Below are positions 54,389 to 62,160 of a stretch of DNA of 64,000 nt, piece by piece. Location of the stretch: contig NZ_JABFAJ010000005.1 in the NCBI RefSeq assembly GCF_013085345.1, positions 41,358 through 105,357 of the forward strand, written 5' to 3'. The position numbers and the translations under genes were made by a program. Source of the stretch: Isoptericola sediminis (GTDB taxonomy: Bacteria > Actinomycetota > Actinomycetes > Actinomycetales > Cellulomonadaceae). Each line of letters opens with the position of its first letter. Positions within the stretch are counted from its first letter, which is position 1. Under the pieces are notes generated by a model that was not told the origin of the DNA, made no database searches, and worked only from the letters and a program-made list of their open reading frames with translations.

Positions 54389-55935
54389 GCACGTTCCTCG
54401 GCATCCCGGGCATCCGGCGCCGGTCCGACGACGCGGCGCCCGAGGGCTCCGACCCGTTCGGCCCGGTCCCGCACCCCGACGAGCCGCTGCGCTGGGGCGA
54501 ACCCTTCCCGGCGGCGGCGAAGCAGACGCTGCAGGACGACCAGCTCCGCCGCAAACTCGGCCACGCCACCCGGACCATCCGCGCCAAGCGCGCGTCCGTC
54601 GTCGGCGAGGTGCCGGACTGGGAGGCGCTGCGTGACACCGGCTCGGCGATCAAGGAGCAGGTGATGGCGAACCTGCCCGACCTGCTGGCCCGGCTCGAGG
54701 AGAACGTCACCGCACGCGGCGGCGTCGTGCACTGGGCGCGGGACGCCGCCGAGGCCAACCGCATCGTCACCGAGATCGCGCGGGCCCAGGGGGCCGACGA
54801 GGTCGTCAAGGTCAAGTCGATGGCCACCCAGGAGATCGGCCTCAACGAGCACCTGGCGGCCGAGGGCATCGCCGCGATCGAGACGGACCTCGCCGAGCTC
54901 ATCGTCCAGCTCGCCGACGACATGCCGTCGCACATCCTCGTGCCGGCGATCCACCGCAACCGGGCCGAGATCCGCGACATCTTCCGCCGGCGCATGGGCG
55001 ACGCCCCCGAGGACCTGTCCGACGTGCCGCGCGAGCTCGCGATGGCGGCGCGGGCGCACCTGCGGCGCAAGTTCCTCTCGGCGAAGGTGGCGGTGAGTGG
55101 CGCGAACTTCGGCGTCGCGGACACCGGCACCCTCGCCGTCGTCGAGTCCGAGGGCAACGGCCGCATGTGCCTCACGCTGCCCGAGACGCTCGTGACGGTG
55201 ATGGGCATCGAGAAGCTGATCCCGACGTACGAGGACCTCGAGGTGTTCCTCCAGCTGCTGCCGCGGTCGTCCACCGGCGAGCGCATGAACCCGTACACCT
55301 CCCTGTGGACGGGCGTCACCCCGGGCGACGGGCCCCAGGAGTTCCACCTGGTGCTCCTCGACAACGGCCGCACCGACGTGCTGGCCGACGAGGTGGGCCG
55401 CTCGGCCCTGCACTGCATCCGCTGCTCGGCGTGCCTCAACGTGTGCCCGGTGTACGAGCGGGTCGGCGGGCACGCCTACGGCTCGGTGTACCCCGGGCCC
55501 ATCGGGGCGATCCTCACCCCGCAGCTCACGGCGTCGTCCGGCGGGATGTCCGGCGCGGACGACGTCAACGCGTCGCTGCCCTACGCCTCGACGCTGTGCG
55601 GCGCCTGCTACGACGTGTGCCCGGTGAAGATCGACATCCCCTCGATCCTCGTGGACCTGCGGGCCCGCGAGGTCGACGCCGACCGCGGCCGTGCCGTCGA
55701 CCCGTGGCGCGCGGCGATGAAGGCGGCCTCCTGGGTGATGTCCGACGGCGACCGGTTCGGCCTCGCGGGTCGCGCCGCCACGCTCGGGCACGTCGTGGGC
55801 GGACGCGACGGCGTCGTCTCGAAGGCGCCGCCGCCGGCGTCCGCGTGGACCCGGTCGCGGGACCTGCCCGTGCCGCCGCAGCAGACGTTCCGCCGGTGGA
55901 TGGCCGAGCACGAGAAGGACGGGGGCGAGCGATGA
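54385..55935 (+). CDS. lutB: L-lactate utilization iron-sulfur protein LutB
   Basis: The 516-aa protein has the N-terminal LUD domain (VKSMATQEIGLNEHL) and, from residue ~345, two 4Fe-4S clusters: CIRCSACLNVCPVYE and CGACYDVCPVKID. It is the electron-transfer subunit of the L-lactate oxidation complex. ATG 54385 overlaps the lutA stop, and its stop overlaps lutC copy 1. Confidence 0.95.
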   Translation: MSTFLGIPGIRRRSDDAAPEGSDPFGPVPHPDEPLRWGEPFPAAAKQTLQDDQLRRKLGHATRTIRAKRASVVGEVPDWEALRDTGSAIKEQVMANLPDLLARLEENVTARGGVVHWARDAAEANRIVTEIARAQGADEVVKVKSMATQEIGLNEHLAAEGIAAIETDLAELIVQLADDMPSHILVPAIHRNRAEIRDIFRRRMGDAPEDLSDVPRELAMAARAHLRRKFLSAKVAVSGANFGVADTGTLAVVESEGNGRMCLTLPETLVTVMGIEKLIPTYEDLEVFLQLLPRSSTGERMNPYTSLWTGVTPGDGPQEFHLVLLDNGRTDVLADEVGRSALHCIRCSACLNVCPVYERVGGHAYGSVYPGPIGAILTPQLTASSGGMSGADDVNASLPYASTLCGACYDVCPVKIDIPSILVDLRAREVDADRGRAVDPWRAAMKAASWVMSDGDRFGLAGRAATLGHVVGGRDGVVSKAPPPASAWTRSRDLPVPPQQTFRRWMAEHEKDGGER

Positions 55936-56660
55936 GCGCGCGCGAGGACGTGCTGCAACGGATCCGGGCCGCGCTCGGGCAGCCCGGAGCGGGCACGACG
56001 CCGGCCGGTCGCGTCGGCACGGCGCCGGCGGCCGTCGAGGTGCCGCGGGAGTACCGGACCGCCGGGGACGACGCACCTGGGTCGGAGGCCGTCGTCGAGC
56101 AGCTAGTGGACCGCCTGGAGGACTACCGGGCCCACGTCCACCGGGTCACGGCGGACGAGCTTCCTGCGGTGGTGGCGCGGCTGGTCGGCGAGCTGGCACC
56201 GGTCTCCGGTGCTCGGCCGAGCGTCGTCGTGCCGCCCGGTCTCGAGCCTCGGTGGCTCGACGCCCTGCCGAGCGACGTCGTCGTGCACCGGGACTCCCCC
56301 GACGCACCGATGACGGCTGTGCAGCTCGACGAGATGTCCGCCGTGCTCACCGCCGCGCGGGTCGCCTGCTCCGAGACCGGCACCATCGTCCTCGACGGCG
56401 AGCCCGACCAAGGCCGCCGGGCGATCTCCCTGGTGCCCGACGTCCACCTGTGCGTGGTGCGGACCGACCAGGTCGTCCAGACCGTGCCCGAGATGGTCCG
56501 CCGCCTGGCCGACCACCCCGAACGGCCGCAGACCTGGATCTCCGGACCCAGCGCCACCAGCGACATCGAGCTCGACCGCGTCGAAGGCGTCCACGGCCCG
56601 CGCACCCTGCACGTTTTCCTACCTACAATTGACGATGCCACAGGGATTGATGACAATTGA
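55932..56660 (+). CDS. lutC: L-lactate utilization protein LutC, copy 1, with altered C-terminus
   Basis: The 242-aa LUD-domain protein has ARVACSETGTIVLDGEPDQG and WISGPSATSDIELDRVEGVHGPRTLH, both typical. The usual end is a few hydrophobic residues after GPRTLHV. Here the last 14 codons (FLPTIDDATGIDDN) are unrelated and AT-rich, so foreign sequence begins there (about 56610). The protein is otherwise complete and is translated from the native lutAB operon. See copy 2 at 58763. Confidence 0.9.
   Translation: MSAREDVLQRIRAALGQPGAGTTPAGRVGTAPAAVEVPREYRTAGDDAPGSEAVVEQLVDRLEDYRAHVHRVTADELPAVVARLVGELAPVSGARPSVVVPPGLEPRWLDALPSDVVVHRDSPDAPMTAVQLDEMSAVLTAARVACSETGTIVLDGEPDQGRRAISLVPDVHLCVVRTDQVVQTVPEMVRRLADHPERPQTWISGPSATSDIELDRVEGVHGPRTLHVFLPTIDDATGIDDN
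56358..56584. repeat. Left copy of a 227-bp block identical in both lutC genes
   Basis: By hand comparison this block is identical to 59189-59415, while the 426 bp before it (55932-56357) differ at about 50 positions from copy 2 (about 88% identity, no indels). In GC-rich coding DNA this contrast points to recent recombination or gene conversion within the 3' part. Confidence 0.85.
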
Positions 56661-56731
56661 CTATTATCCAGCCCAGCGCTATTGGTGCAATGCGCGACCG
56701 ATTGGAGGGCCTCGAACATAACGCTTTCCTG

Positions 56732-57217
56732 CTACCCCCGTGAAGCCAGGAGGACGCCGCGGACGTCATTACCAGAAAGCCACTCTTCAGACTCATGGAA
56801 CTCCACTAGAGCGCGCACATCGTGCCGCAAAACTGCGCCAACCGAGTGCATAGCCTCGTTGAAACTATCCACGGCATCTGATCCCGCCCGCGCCAGAATT
56901 AGCAGGACATTGCCACTGTTATCCGCTGGAATGGAGAGGAGGTCCCTAGACGCTAAAGCAACTCCCCTGCCGAGATCTGGATGAGGGAATCGGTCCAATG
57001 CGGCATACGCCGCCTGGTATGCCCCGTAGTCCTCTTGGGCCCTGAGGGAGGAGACGATCGCGGCAACGCCGTCCGGCCCCTCACGCCCCGTCACCGAGTC
57101 AGCGAGCTCAACGTAACGATTCCAGCGACGCTCAGCCCCGCCTGCAAGGCTTACTTGATCATGATCCTGCACAAGAGCGCCGCAATCGAATAGTTCGACT
57201 TTCCAGTCCGAAAACAT
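56732..57217 (-). CDS. Candidate immunity protein for the orphan RHS toxin
   Basis: The 161-aa protein has no signal peptide or membrane helix; it is acidic, mostly helical and not recognised by me. It starts at ATG 57217 with GAGGTGG upstream and lies 27 bp after the orphan toxin stop, the position of immunity genes in RHS loci. The coding sequence is notably AT-richer than the surrounding genes. It has its own ribosome-binding site and no disruption, so it could still protect the cell (inference). Confidence 0.65.
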   Translation of the reverse strand: MFSDWKVELFDCGALVQDHDQVSLAGGAERRWNRYVELADSVTGREGPDGVAAIVSSLRAQEDYGAYQAAYAALDRFPHPDLGRGVALASRDLLSIPADNSGNVLLILARAGSDAVDSFNEAMHSVGAVLRHDVRALVEFHESEEWLSGNDVRGVLLASRG

Positions 57218-57244
57218 AAGGCATCCACCTCTTTGGTCACGTCG

Positions 57245-58732
57245 CTACGATTTCTGATTGGCTTCCCATGCCTGCAGAGCCTTATTGGAACTGAGGCTGG
57301 ACCACATTTCTGCGATCGCGTCGTCATACTTACTCCCGAAGCGAGCGCGAATGTCGTCCACATCCATTTGCATGGCTCCGCGGAAATCGCCAGAATCTAT
57401 TAGTTCCTTCTGTCTCGTTCGCCACGCCTGAGACGCGAGGGACGGTCCGGTACTGTAAACTGCGCGATGGTCGGCATAGTCCATTCGAATTGCTGGACCA
57501 CTGTAAGGCGTTAGAGGACTGGCCGCCTTGGCCGGTATGTGGTTAACCTCCTTCCCTGCCCCCGAAGGCTTAAGGTCACCATACTTCCCACCGTTCGCTG
57601 AACCACAATTGTGGACGAGTAGCGGAACGCTCCCGGCCTGCACATAGTACGTGTGGTCAACGTCGACGGTCAGGTTGTGAACGACCGCGCGCTCACGTTG
57701 GACATCGATCGCCGTAACCTGGATCCAGGTACCGGCGGCGGTCTGGAGCCAAGAGCCAGCATCCAGGTCGACCGCATCGACCCACTCCCGCAGGTCCGGA
57801 ACCCAGAACGGATGTCCGTCCGTCGCGACGATCTCTTGGGACTGCCCGTCCCTGTCCTGAACGGTGATCGTGACCAGGGTCCTGTCTCCCTCGCCAATGA
57901 TCAGGCGAGTCACTTCCCGCCCCTCGGTCTTCTCCCCGGTCTCCTCGTCGGCGGCGAGCACTTCATCGCCAAGATCGATGTCCTCGATCGCTTTCAACGT
58001 GCCGTCAGCTAGGAGGATCAGTGTGCCTGGCGCAAAACTGTTACCAGGCTTGCAACCGGTGAGCTTGAGCGCCTTAACAGTGACAAGCGCGGCCTTGGCA
58101 GCACCCTTGAGGGCGAGCGCCTCGAGCACGATCGCGGACAAGCGCCCCAAGGCGTATGCGGTTCGGCCAGAGTTGAATAGTTCCTGGAGGCTCTTAAACT
58201 CATCGATAAGGCCGTTCACGAGCATCAGAGGATCGCCCTGGATCAGCATCTTATTGAAGTCGGCGAAGGCAGCGCACCCTCTCAACCAATTGCTACTCAT
58301 GCATTCATTCAGGTAATGCCACTCGGCCTTGGCCAACTCGACCATGCCGTCGACAACCTCGGCGCCATAGTCGGCCGCACCCTCGGCGAACTCCTTGACG
58401 AAGTTGTCATCGCTGTCGTTGTCCGAGGGCCTGGCGACGGGCGGCAGTTTGAACGGGGGGGTCCCCGTGAAGCCGGTCCTGTCCCGCGCGACCCCTCGAC
58501 CTGCGAGGGGGCTGCTGGAGTTGTGCGGAACATAGGCGCCGTCCAGCAAGGGCGGGAGCACCAGCATCCCGGAGGCGTCCGCGGAGGTCACGGGGTTGTT
58601 GTTGGCGTAGGCGTAGCCGTGCCACTGCTCTGGATCGGCCAGGTTCATCACCGGATCCACCGAGATGAACCGGCCCAGCATCGGGTCGTAGTACCGGGCA
58701 CCGAGCAGCACCAGCCCGGTGGCCGCATCGGA
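57245..58732 (-). CDS. Orphan RHS C-terminal module: RHS core end, Hint domain, candidate HNH-type nuclease toxin
   Basis: The frame opens right after an in-frame TGA (58733-58735), inside the RHS core (GARYYDPMLGRFISVDP), and has no convincing start; GTG 58711 is the first possible. It continues through a spacer, a Hint autocleavage domain (GTLILLADG...HTYYV...LLVHNC) and a ~120-residue tail. The tail has EVNHIPAK, DYADHRAVYSTG, QAWRTRQKELI and DVDDIRARFGSKY. This resembles EndoVII/HNH-superfamily toxins of the Tox-HNH kind (from memory). The Hint Cys position reads Gly (codon 58043-58045), where the right-hand module has Cys. It is likely silent. Confidence 0.75.
   Translation of the reverse strand, partial: SDAATGLVLLGARYYDPMLGRFISVDPVMNLADPEQWHGYAYANNNPVTSADASGMLVLPPLLDGAYVPHNSSSPLAGRGVARDRTGFTGTPPFKLPPVARPSDNDSDDNFVKEFAEGAADYGAEVVDGMVELAKAEWHYLNECMSSNWLRGCAAFADFNKMLIQGDPLMLVNGLIDEFKSLQELFNSGRTAYALGRLSAIVLEALALKGAAKAALVTVKALKLTGCKPGNSFAPGTLILLADGTLKAIEDIDLGDEVLAADEETGEKTEGREVTRLIIGEGDRTLVTITVQDRDGQSQEIVATDGHPFWVPDLREWVDAVDLDAGSWLQTAAGTWIQVTAIDVQRERAVVHNLTVDVDHTYYVQAGSVPLLVHNCGSANGGKYGDLKPSGAGKEVNHIPAKAASPLTPYSGPAIRMDYADHRAVYSTGPSLASQAWRTRQKELIDSGDFRGAMQMDVDDIRARFGSKYDDAIAEMWSSLSSNKALQAWEANQKS
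57606..58732. repeat. RHS/Hint homology arm, partner of 62929-64000
   Basis: From 57606 rightwards the sequence is homologous to 62929-64000 in the same orientation. The two are nearly collinear (offset 5320-5323), with small indels. Identity is high at the RHS core (about 3 differences in 118 bp near 58561-58690) and lower in the Hint part. The similarity stops where the two unrelated toxin tails begin. Confidence 0.8.
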
Positions 58733-58762
58733 TCAAGACACTCGATCCACGGAGGGTGAACG

Positions 58763-59470
58763 ATGAGCGCGCGCGAGGACGTGCTGCAGCGGATCCGGGC
58801 CGCGCTCGGCGAGGCCGGCGCGGGTACGACGCCGGCCGGTCGCGTCGGCACGGCGCCCGACGCCGTGGACGTGCCGCGGGAGTACCGGACCGCCGGGGAC
58901 GACGCGCCCGGGTCGGAGGCCGTGGTCGAGCAGCTCGTTGACCGCCTGGAGGACTACCGGGCCCACGTCCACCGGGTCACCGCGGACGAGCTGCCCGCGG
59001 AGGTGACGCGACTGGTCGCCGACCTGACACCGGCCTCGGGCGACGCGCCGTCCGTCGTCGTGCCGCCCGGTCTCAAGCCCGGGTGGCTCGAGGCCCTGCC
59101 GAGCGACGTCGTCGTGCAGCGGGACTCCCCCGACGCACCGATGACCGCGCTCGACCTGGACGAGGTCGCCGCCGTGCTCACCGCCGCCCGGGTCGCCTGC
59201 TCCGAGACCGGCACCATCGTCCTCGACGGCGAGCCCGACCAAGGCCGCCGGGCGATCTCCCTGGTGCCCGACGTCCACCTGTGCGTGGTGCGGACCGACC
59301 AGGTCGTCCAGACCGTGCCCGAGATGGTCCGCCGCCTGGCCGACCACCCCGAACGGCCGCAGACCTGGATCTCCGGACCCAGCGCCACCAGCGACATCGA
59401 GCTCGACCGCGTCGAGGGCGTCCACGGCCCCCGCACCCTGCACGTCCTGCTCACAAGGCTGTGCTCATGA
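58763..59470 (+). CDS. lutC: LutC-like protein, copy 2, at the junction with the integrative-element remnant
   Basis: The 235-aa protein shows all LutC motifs seen in copy 1. The end is HVLLTRLCS, short as expected. ATG 58763 has GGAGGGTGAAC upstream, so it may be expressed. It differs from copy 1 at ~50 of the first 426 bp, then matches over 227 bp. It lies 28 bp from the truncated RHS orphan. It is not in an operon with lutAB. It may be redundant or give the lactate operon an intact C-terminus. Confidence 0.88.
   Translation: MSAREDVLQRIRAALGEAGAGTTPAGRVGTAPDAVDVPREYRTAGDDAPGSEAVVEQLVDRLEDYRAHVHRVTADELPAEVTRLVADLTPASGDAPSVVVPPGLKPGWLEALPSDVVVQRDSPDAPMTALDLDEVAAVLTAARVACSETGTIVLDGEPDQGRRAISLVPDVHLCVVRTDQVVQTVPEMVRRLADHPERPQTWISGPSATSDIELDRVEGVHGPRTLHVLLTRLCS
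59189..59415. repeat. Right copy of the 227-bp identical lutC block
   Basis: Identical to 56358-56584 by direct reading; the first mismatches are at 59188 (C versus G) and 59416 (G versus A). It would be a substrate for homologous recombination that deletes or loops out the 2.8 kb holding the orphan toxin and its immunity gene. Confidence 0.85.
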
Positions 59471-59628
59471 ATAGCCACTACCTCAGCGTCTCGTTTGTCT
59501 CAGGTCGCATCTACATGCACCTCAGCGGCAATGAGGATTTGTGGCACCCCAAAGCCTGCAAGAAGGGAACCATCGACCTGCGCGACATAGGTCGGAAAGT
59601 ATGGACACCAGGTCAACGGAACACATGA
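59467..59628 (+). CDS. Short unrecognised ORF overlapping lutC copy 2 (53 aa)
   Basis: ATG 59467 overlaps the lutC stop (ATGA), and the frame ends at 59626-59628. The protein has mixed beta-type sequence (SVSFVSGRIYMHLSG) and a basic tail. It is less GC-rich than lutC. It could be a broken immunity gene, a leftover of a foreign gene, or chance. I see no homologue. Confidence 0.3.
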   Translation: MNSHYLSVSFVSGRIYMHLSGNEDLWHPKACKKGTIDLRDIGRKVWTPGQRNT

Positions 59629-59662
59629 GCAGCACCCCGCCCCAACTAGAAGCCAGACGAGG

Positions 59663-60588
59663 CACTCGCTGCACGACTACGCGGTCCTCTTCAACGCCCA
59701 CGCCGGAACCTTGTGGGACGCTTCACCATCTACCTGCGCCGCGAGATCGTCGCCCGGCTCGGCATGACCCCAGAAAGCCGCCCACGCGGTCCTGCGGGTC
59801 TCCTTCGCCGAGGCGCCGAGTACCAGCAGCGCGGCCGGGTCCACTTCCACGCCATCATCAGACTCGACGGCCCCGACGGCACCAGTCAGCCCCCGCCGCC
59901 GTACGCCACCGTCGCCAAGCTCACCGATGCCGCACGCGCCGCCGCCAACCGAGTCCAAGTCACCGTCACCTCGGACGCGACCGGGGAACGCGAACTCGCC
60001 TGGGGCCAGCGGCTCGACCTATCCGAGACCACGGCCTTCGGCACCGACGCCGAATTCACCAAGCAGACCGTGGTCGCATACGTGGCGAAGTACGCCACCA
60101 AGTCCGCCGACGCCTCCGGAGCCCTCGACCGTGCCCTGTTCTGCCGCCCCTGCCAGGGACGCGGCGCCACCCTCCTGCCCCACGGAACCCCGCTCCCGTG
60201 CACCGCCTGCGACGGCACAGGCCAGGCACGGCTGCTGCACCCTCTCGCCGTCGCACGCCACGTCCGACAGATGATCCGCACCTGCTGGGAGCTCGGCAGG
60301 CTGCCGGAGTTCGCCGATCTCAAGCTCTGGAAGTGGGCGCACATGCTCGATTTCCGGGGCCCCCGCGCATGGCGCACAGAACAGGCCCGTGCCCACGCCG
60401 GCCTGCCCGAGTCCGACCCGACGACCACTCTCGTCGTCGATCGCTGGGACTACCTCGGTGCGGGCTACGGCCCCGGCGCGAGTCTCCCCACGACCGACGT
60501 GCGGCACCGCAAGGAAATGGAACGGCAGTTCAGGGGTCTGCTGATGATCTCGCCCCCGCCCACCGTCCTCAGTACGGAGGCGGCCCCG
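59663..60588 (+). pseudogene. Decayed replication initiator (RepSA-like) of an actinomycete integrative element
   Basis: Fragments of one protein are read in alternating frames: LHDYAVLFNAHAGTLWD (59669-59719), RFTIYLRREIVARLGMT (from 59719), QKAAHAVLRVSFAEA (59771-59815) and EYQQRGRVHFHAIIRLDG (from 59818). Joined, they match the RepSA-type initiator of pSAM2-like elements (from memory). At least three frameshifts (near 59719, 59770 and 59815) and loss of the N-terminus kill it. Later residues EFTKQTVVAYVAKYATKS and WAHMLDFRG remain in one frame, which runs without a stop into the excisionase. Confidence 0.8.
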
Positions 60589-60591
60589 GTG

Positions 60592-60768
60592 ATGGATCTG
60601 CTGACGATGCCCCAGGTCATGGTCCGCCTCCAGCTCGGTCGCTCCGCCGTCTACGACCTGATCCACTCCGGCCAGCTTGCCTCGATCACCCTCGGCCGCG
60701 CCCGCCGCATCCCCACCCAAGCCCTCACCGACTTCATCCACGCCAGACTCGAACAGGACGCCGCCTGA
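60592..60768 (+). CDS. Excisionase-like helix-turn-helix protein (Xis)
   Basis: From ATG 60592 the 58-aa protein reads LTMPQVMVRLQLGRSAVYDLI and SITLGRARRIPTQALTDFI, the winged-helix excisionase fold (MerR-like) that sits before integrase genes in actinomycete elements. The frame is continuous with the rep remnant upstream, with earlier starts at 60544 (ATG) and 60589 (GTG). Its stop overlaps the integrase ATG (TGATG). It would direct excision, but the integrase is broken. Confidence 0.8.
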   Translation: MDLLTMPQVMVRLQLGRSAVYDLIHSGQLASITLGRARRIPTQALTDFIHARLEQDAA

Positions 60769-62067
60769 TGACCGCACCCCGCGAAACCCCCGCCTCCCGC
60801 CGCGTCCGCGCCAATGGCGACGGGACTGTCTACCAGCGCAAGGACAGCCGCTGGGAAGCCGCCGGATACGTCCTCGCACCTGGCAACACCCGCAAACGCG
60901 TCCGCGTCTACGGCACCACCCGCAAGGAAGCCCCGGCGAAGCTCACGGAGAAGATCGCCGCCAGCAACCGTGGCGTCCCCGTCCCGTCTGCGCAGGGCAG
61001 CGTGGCCGCGTACCTGACGTACTGGCTCGACGCTGTCGCCGTCTACCAGCTCCGCGAGAACACCCACACCCGCTACACCGCCGTCACCCGGCTCTATCTC
61101 ATCCCCGGCCTCGGACGGAAGAAGCTCGCCAAGCTCACCGCCAAGGACGTACGCACCTGGCTCAACCAGCTCCGCACCACCTGCCAGTGCTGCACCCGCG
61201 GCCTCGACACCGCCCGCGACGAGCCCCTCTGCTGCGCTGTCGGAAAGTGCTGCTCCAAGCGGCTCTCGCCGCTGACCTTGTCCTACGTGCACTCCGTCCT
61301 CAAGTCCGCCCTGGAGCACGCGGTACGGAAGAGGAGATCCCGCGCAACGTCGCCCGCAACGTCCGCACCGCCCCCGCCGCTTCGAACCCCTCACCGCCGA
61401 CGAAGCCCGCCATTTCCTTGCCGCCGTGCGCGGACACCGGCTCCACGCCCTGTTCGAACTCGCCCTCCACACAGGGCTCCGCAAGGGCGAACTCCTCGGC
61501 CTTCGCTGGGAAGACCTCGACCTCACCGGCGGAACCGCCAGCGTCCGCCGCACCCTCCAACGCACCACCTCCAACGGCCTGACCGCCCTCCCCACCAAGA
61601 CCAAGAGCTCCGAACGCCGCATCGCCCTGCCCACGCCGTGCCAGCGTTCCCTCGAACAGCACCGCGACCGGCAGCGCACGGAACGCGAGGCAGCGGGGAC
61701 AGCCTGGAAGGACAGCGGCTACGTATTCACTCGTCCCGACGGTGCCCCGATCGAAGGGGCCACCCTCACCCGGCACTTCAACACCCAGCTCGGCCAGGCC
61801 GGACTCCGCCGAATCCGGTTCCACGATCTCCGACACTCGGCGGCCACCCTCCTCCTGGAGCAAGGAGTGGAGCTCGTGGTGATCAAGGAGCTGTTGGGTC
61901 ACGCCCACATCGGCGTCACCGCCACCGTGTACGCCCACGTCCGGCTCCGCCTCCAGCGCGACGCCATCGACCTCCTCGGCCACGCCCTCCGCAACCCCGC
62001 CGAGATCACCGGCAAGCCCGAAGACGACGGCGACGAACCGCCCCTCTGTGCCGCACCTGTCCGCTGA
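60768..62067 (+). pseudogene. Frameshifted tyrosine integrase
   Basis: ATG 60768 begins a normal N-terminus: GDGTVYQRKDSRWEAAGYV, then the SAM-like core domain. The frame breaks at about 61330, where EEEIPRNVARNVRT reads in another frame, and again near 61370, where RFEPLTADEARHFLAAVRGHR resumes in a third. The C-terminal catalytic domain is intact: Arg (61480-61482), HDLRH (His 61822, Arg 61831), LGHAHI and Tyr (61930-61932). Two frameshifts mean no full-length product, unless they are sequencing errors. Confidence 0.87.
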
Positions 62068-62070
62068 CGT

Positions 62071-62091
62071 TGCCGTCAACTACTGCCGTCA
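62071..62091. repeat. Two direct 8-bp repeats after the integrase
   Basis: TGCCGTCA at 62071-62078 and 62084-62091, 13 bp apart, start 3 bp after the integrase stop. Short direct repeats of this kind next to int are often arm-type integrase sites. I see no matching core attachment sequence or tRNA in the window. Confidence 0.4.
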
Positions 62092-62099
62092 GACGCTCC

Positions 62100-62135
62100 A
62101 GAGGCCCCACCGGAAATAGATCCGGTGGGGCCTCT
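62100..62135. terminator. Strong hairpin downstream of the integrase remnant
   Basis: Perfect 14-bp arms 62100-62113 and 62122-62135 (AGAGGCCCCACCGG type) with an 8-nt AT-rich loop. It sits between the integrase remnant (+) and the convergent immunity gene (-), and could end both transcripts. Confidence 0.75.
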
Positions 62136-62160
62136 ACTGAGCTATTGGTGAGAATATTCG

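Noticed and set aside
56682..56984. Plus-strand 100-codon frame opposite the 161-aa immunity gene
   Set aside because: No ribosome-binding site; low-complexity Ser/Arg-rich shadow of the minus-strand gene.
57653..58012. Plus-strand frame inside the orphan Hint region
   Set aside because: Complement of a recognisable Hint domain; no start signal and no homology that I can see.
59541..60767. Plus-strand open frame running before the integrase start
   Set aside because: It is an Arg/Pro-rich misreading of the rep remnant; only the integrase part from 60768 has real motifs.
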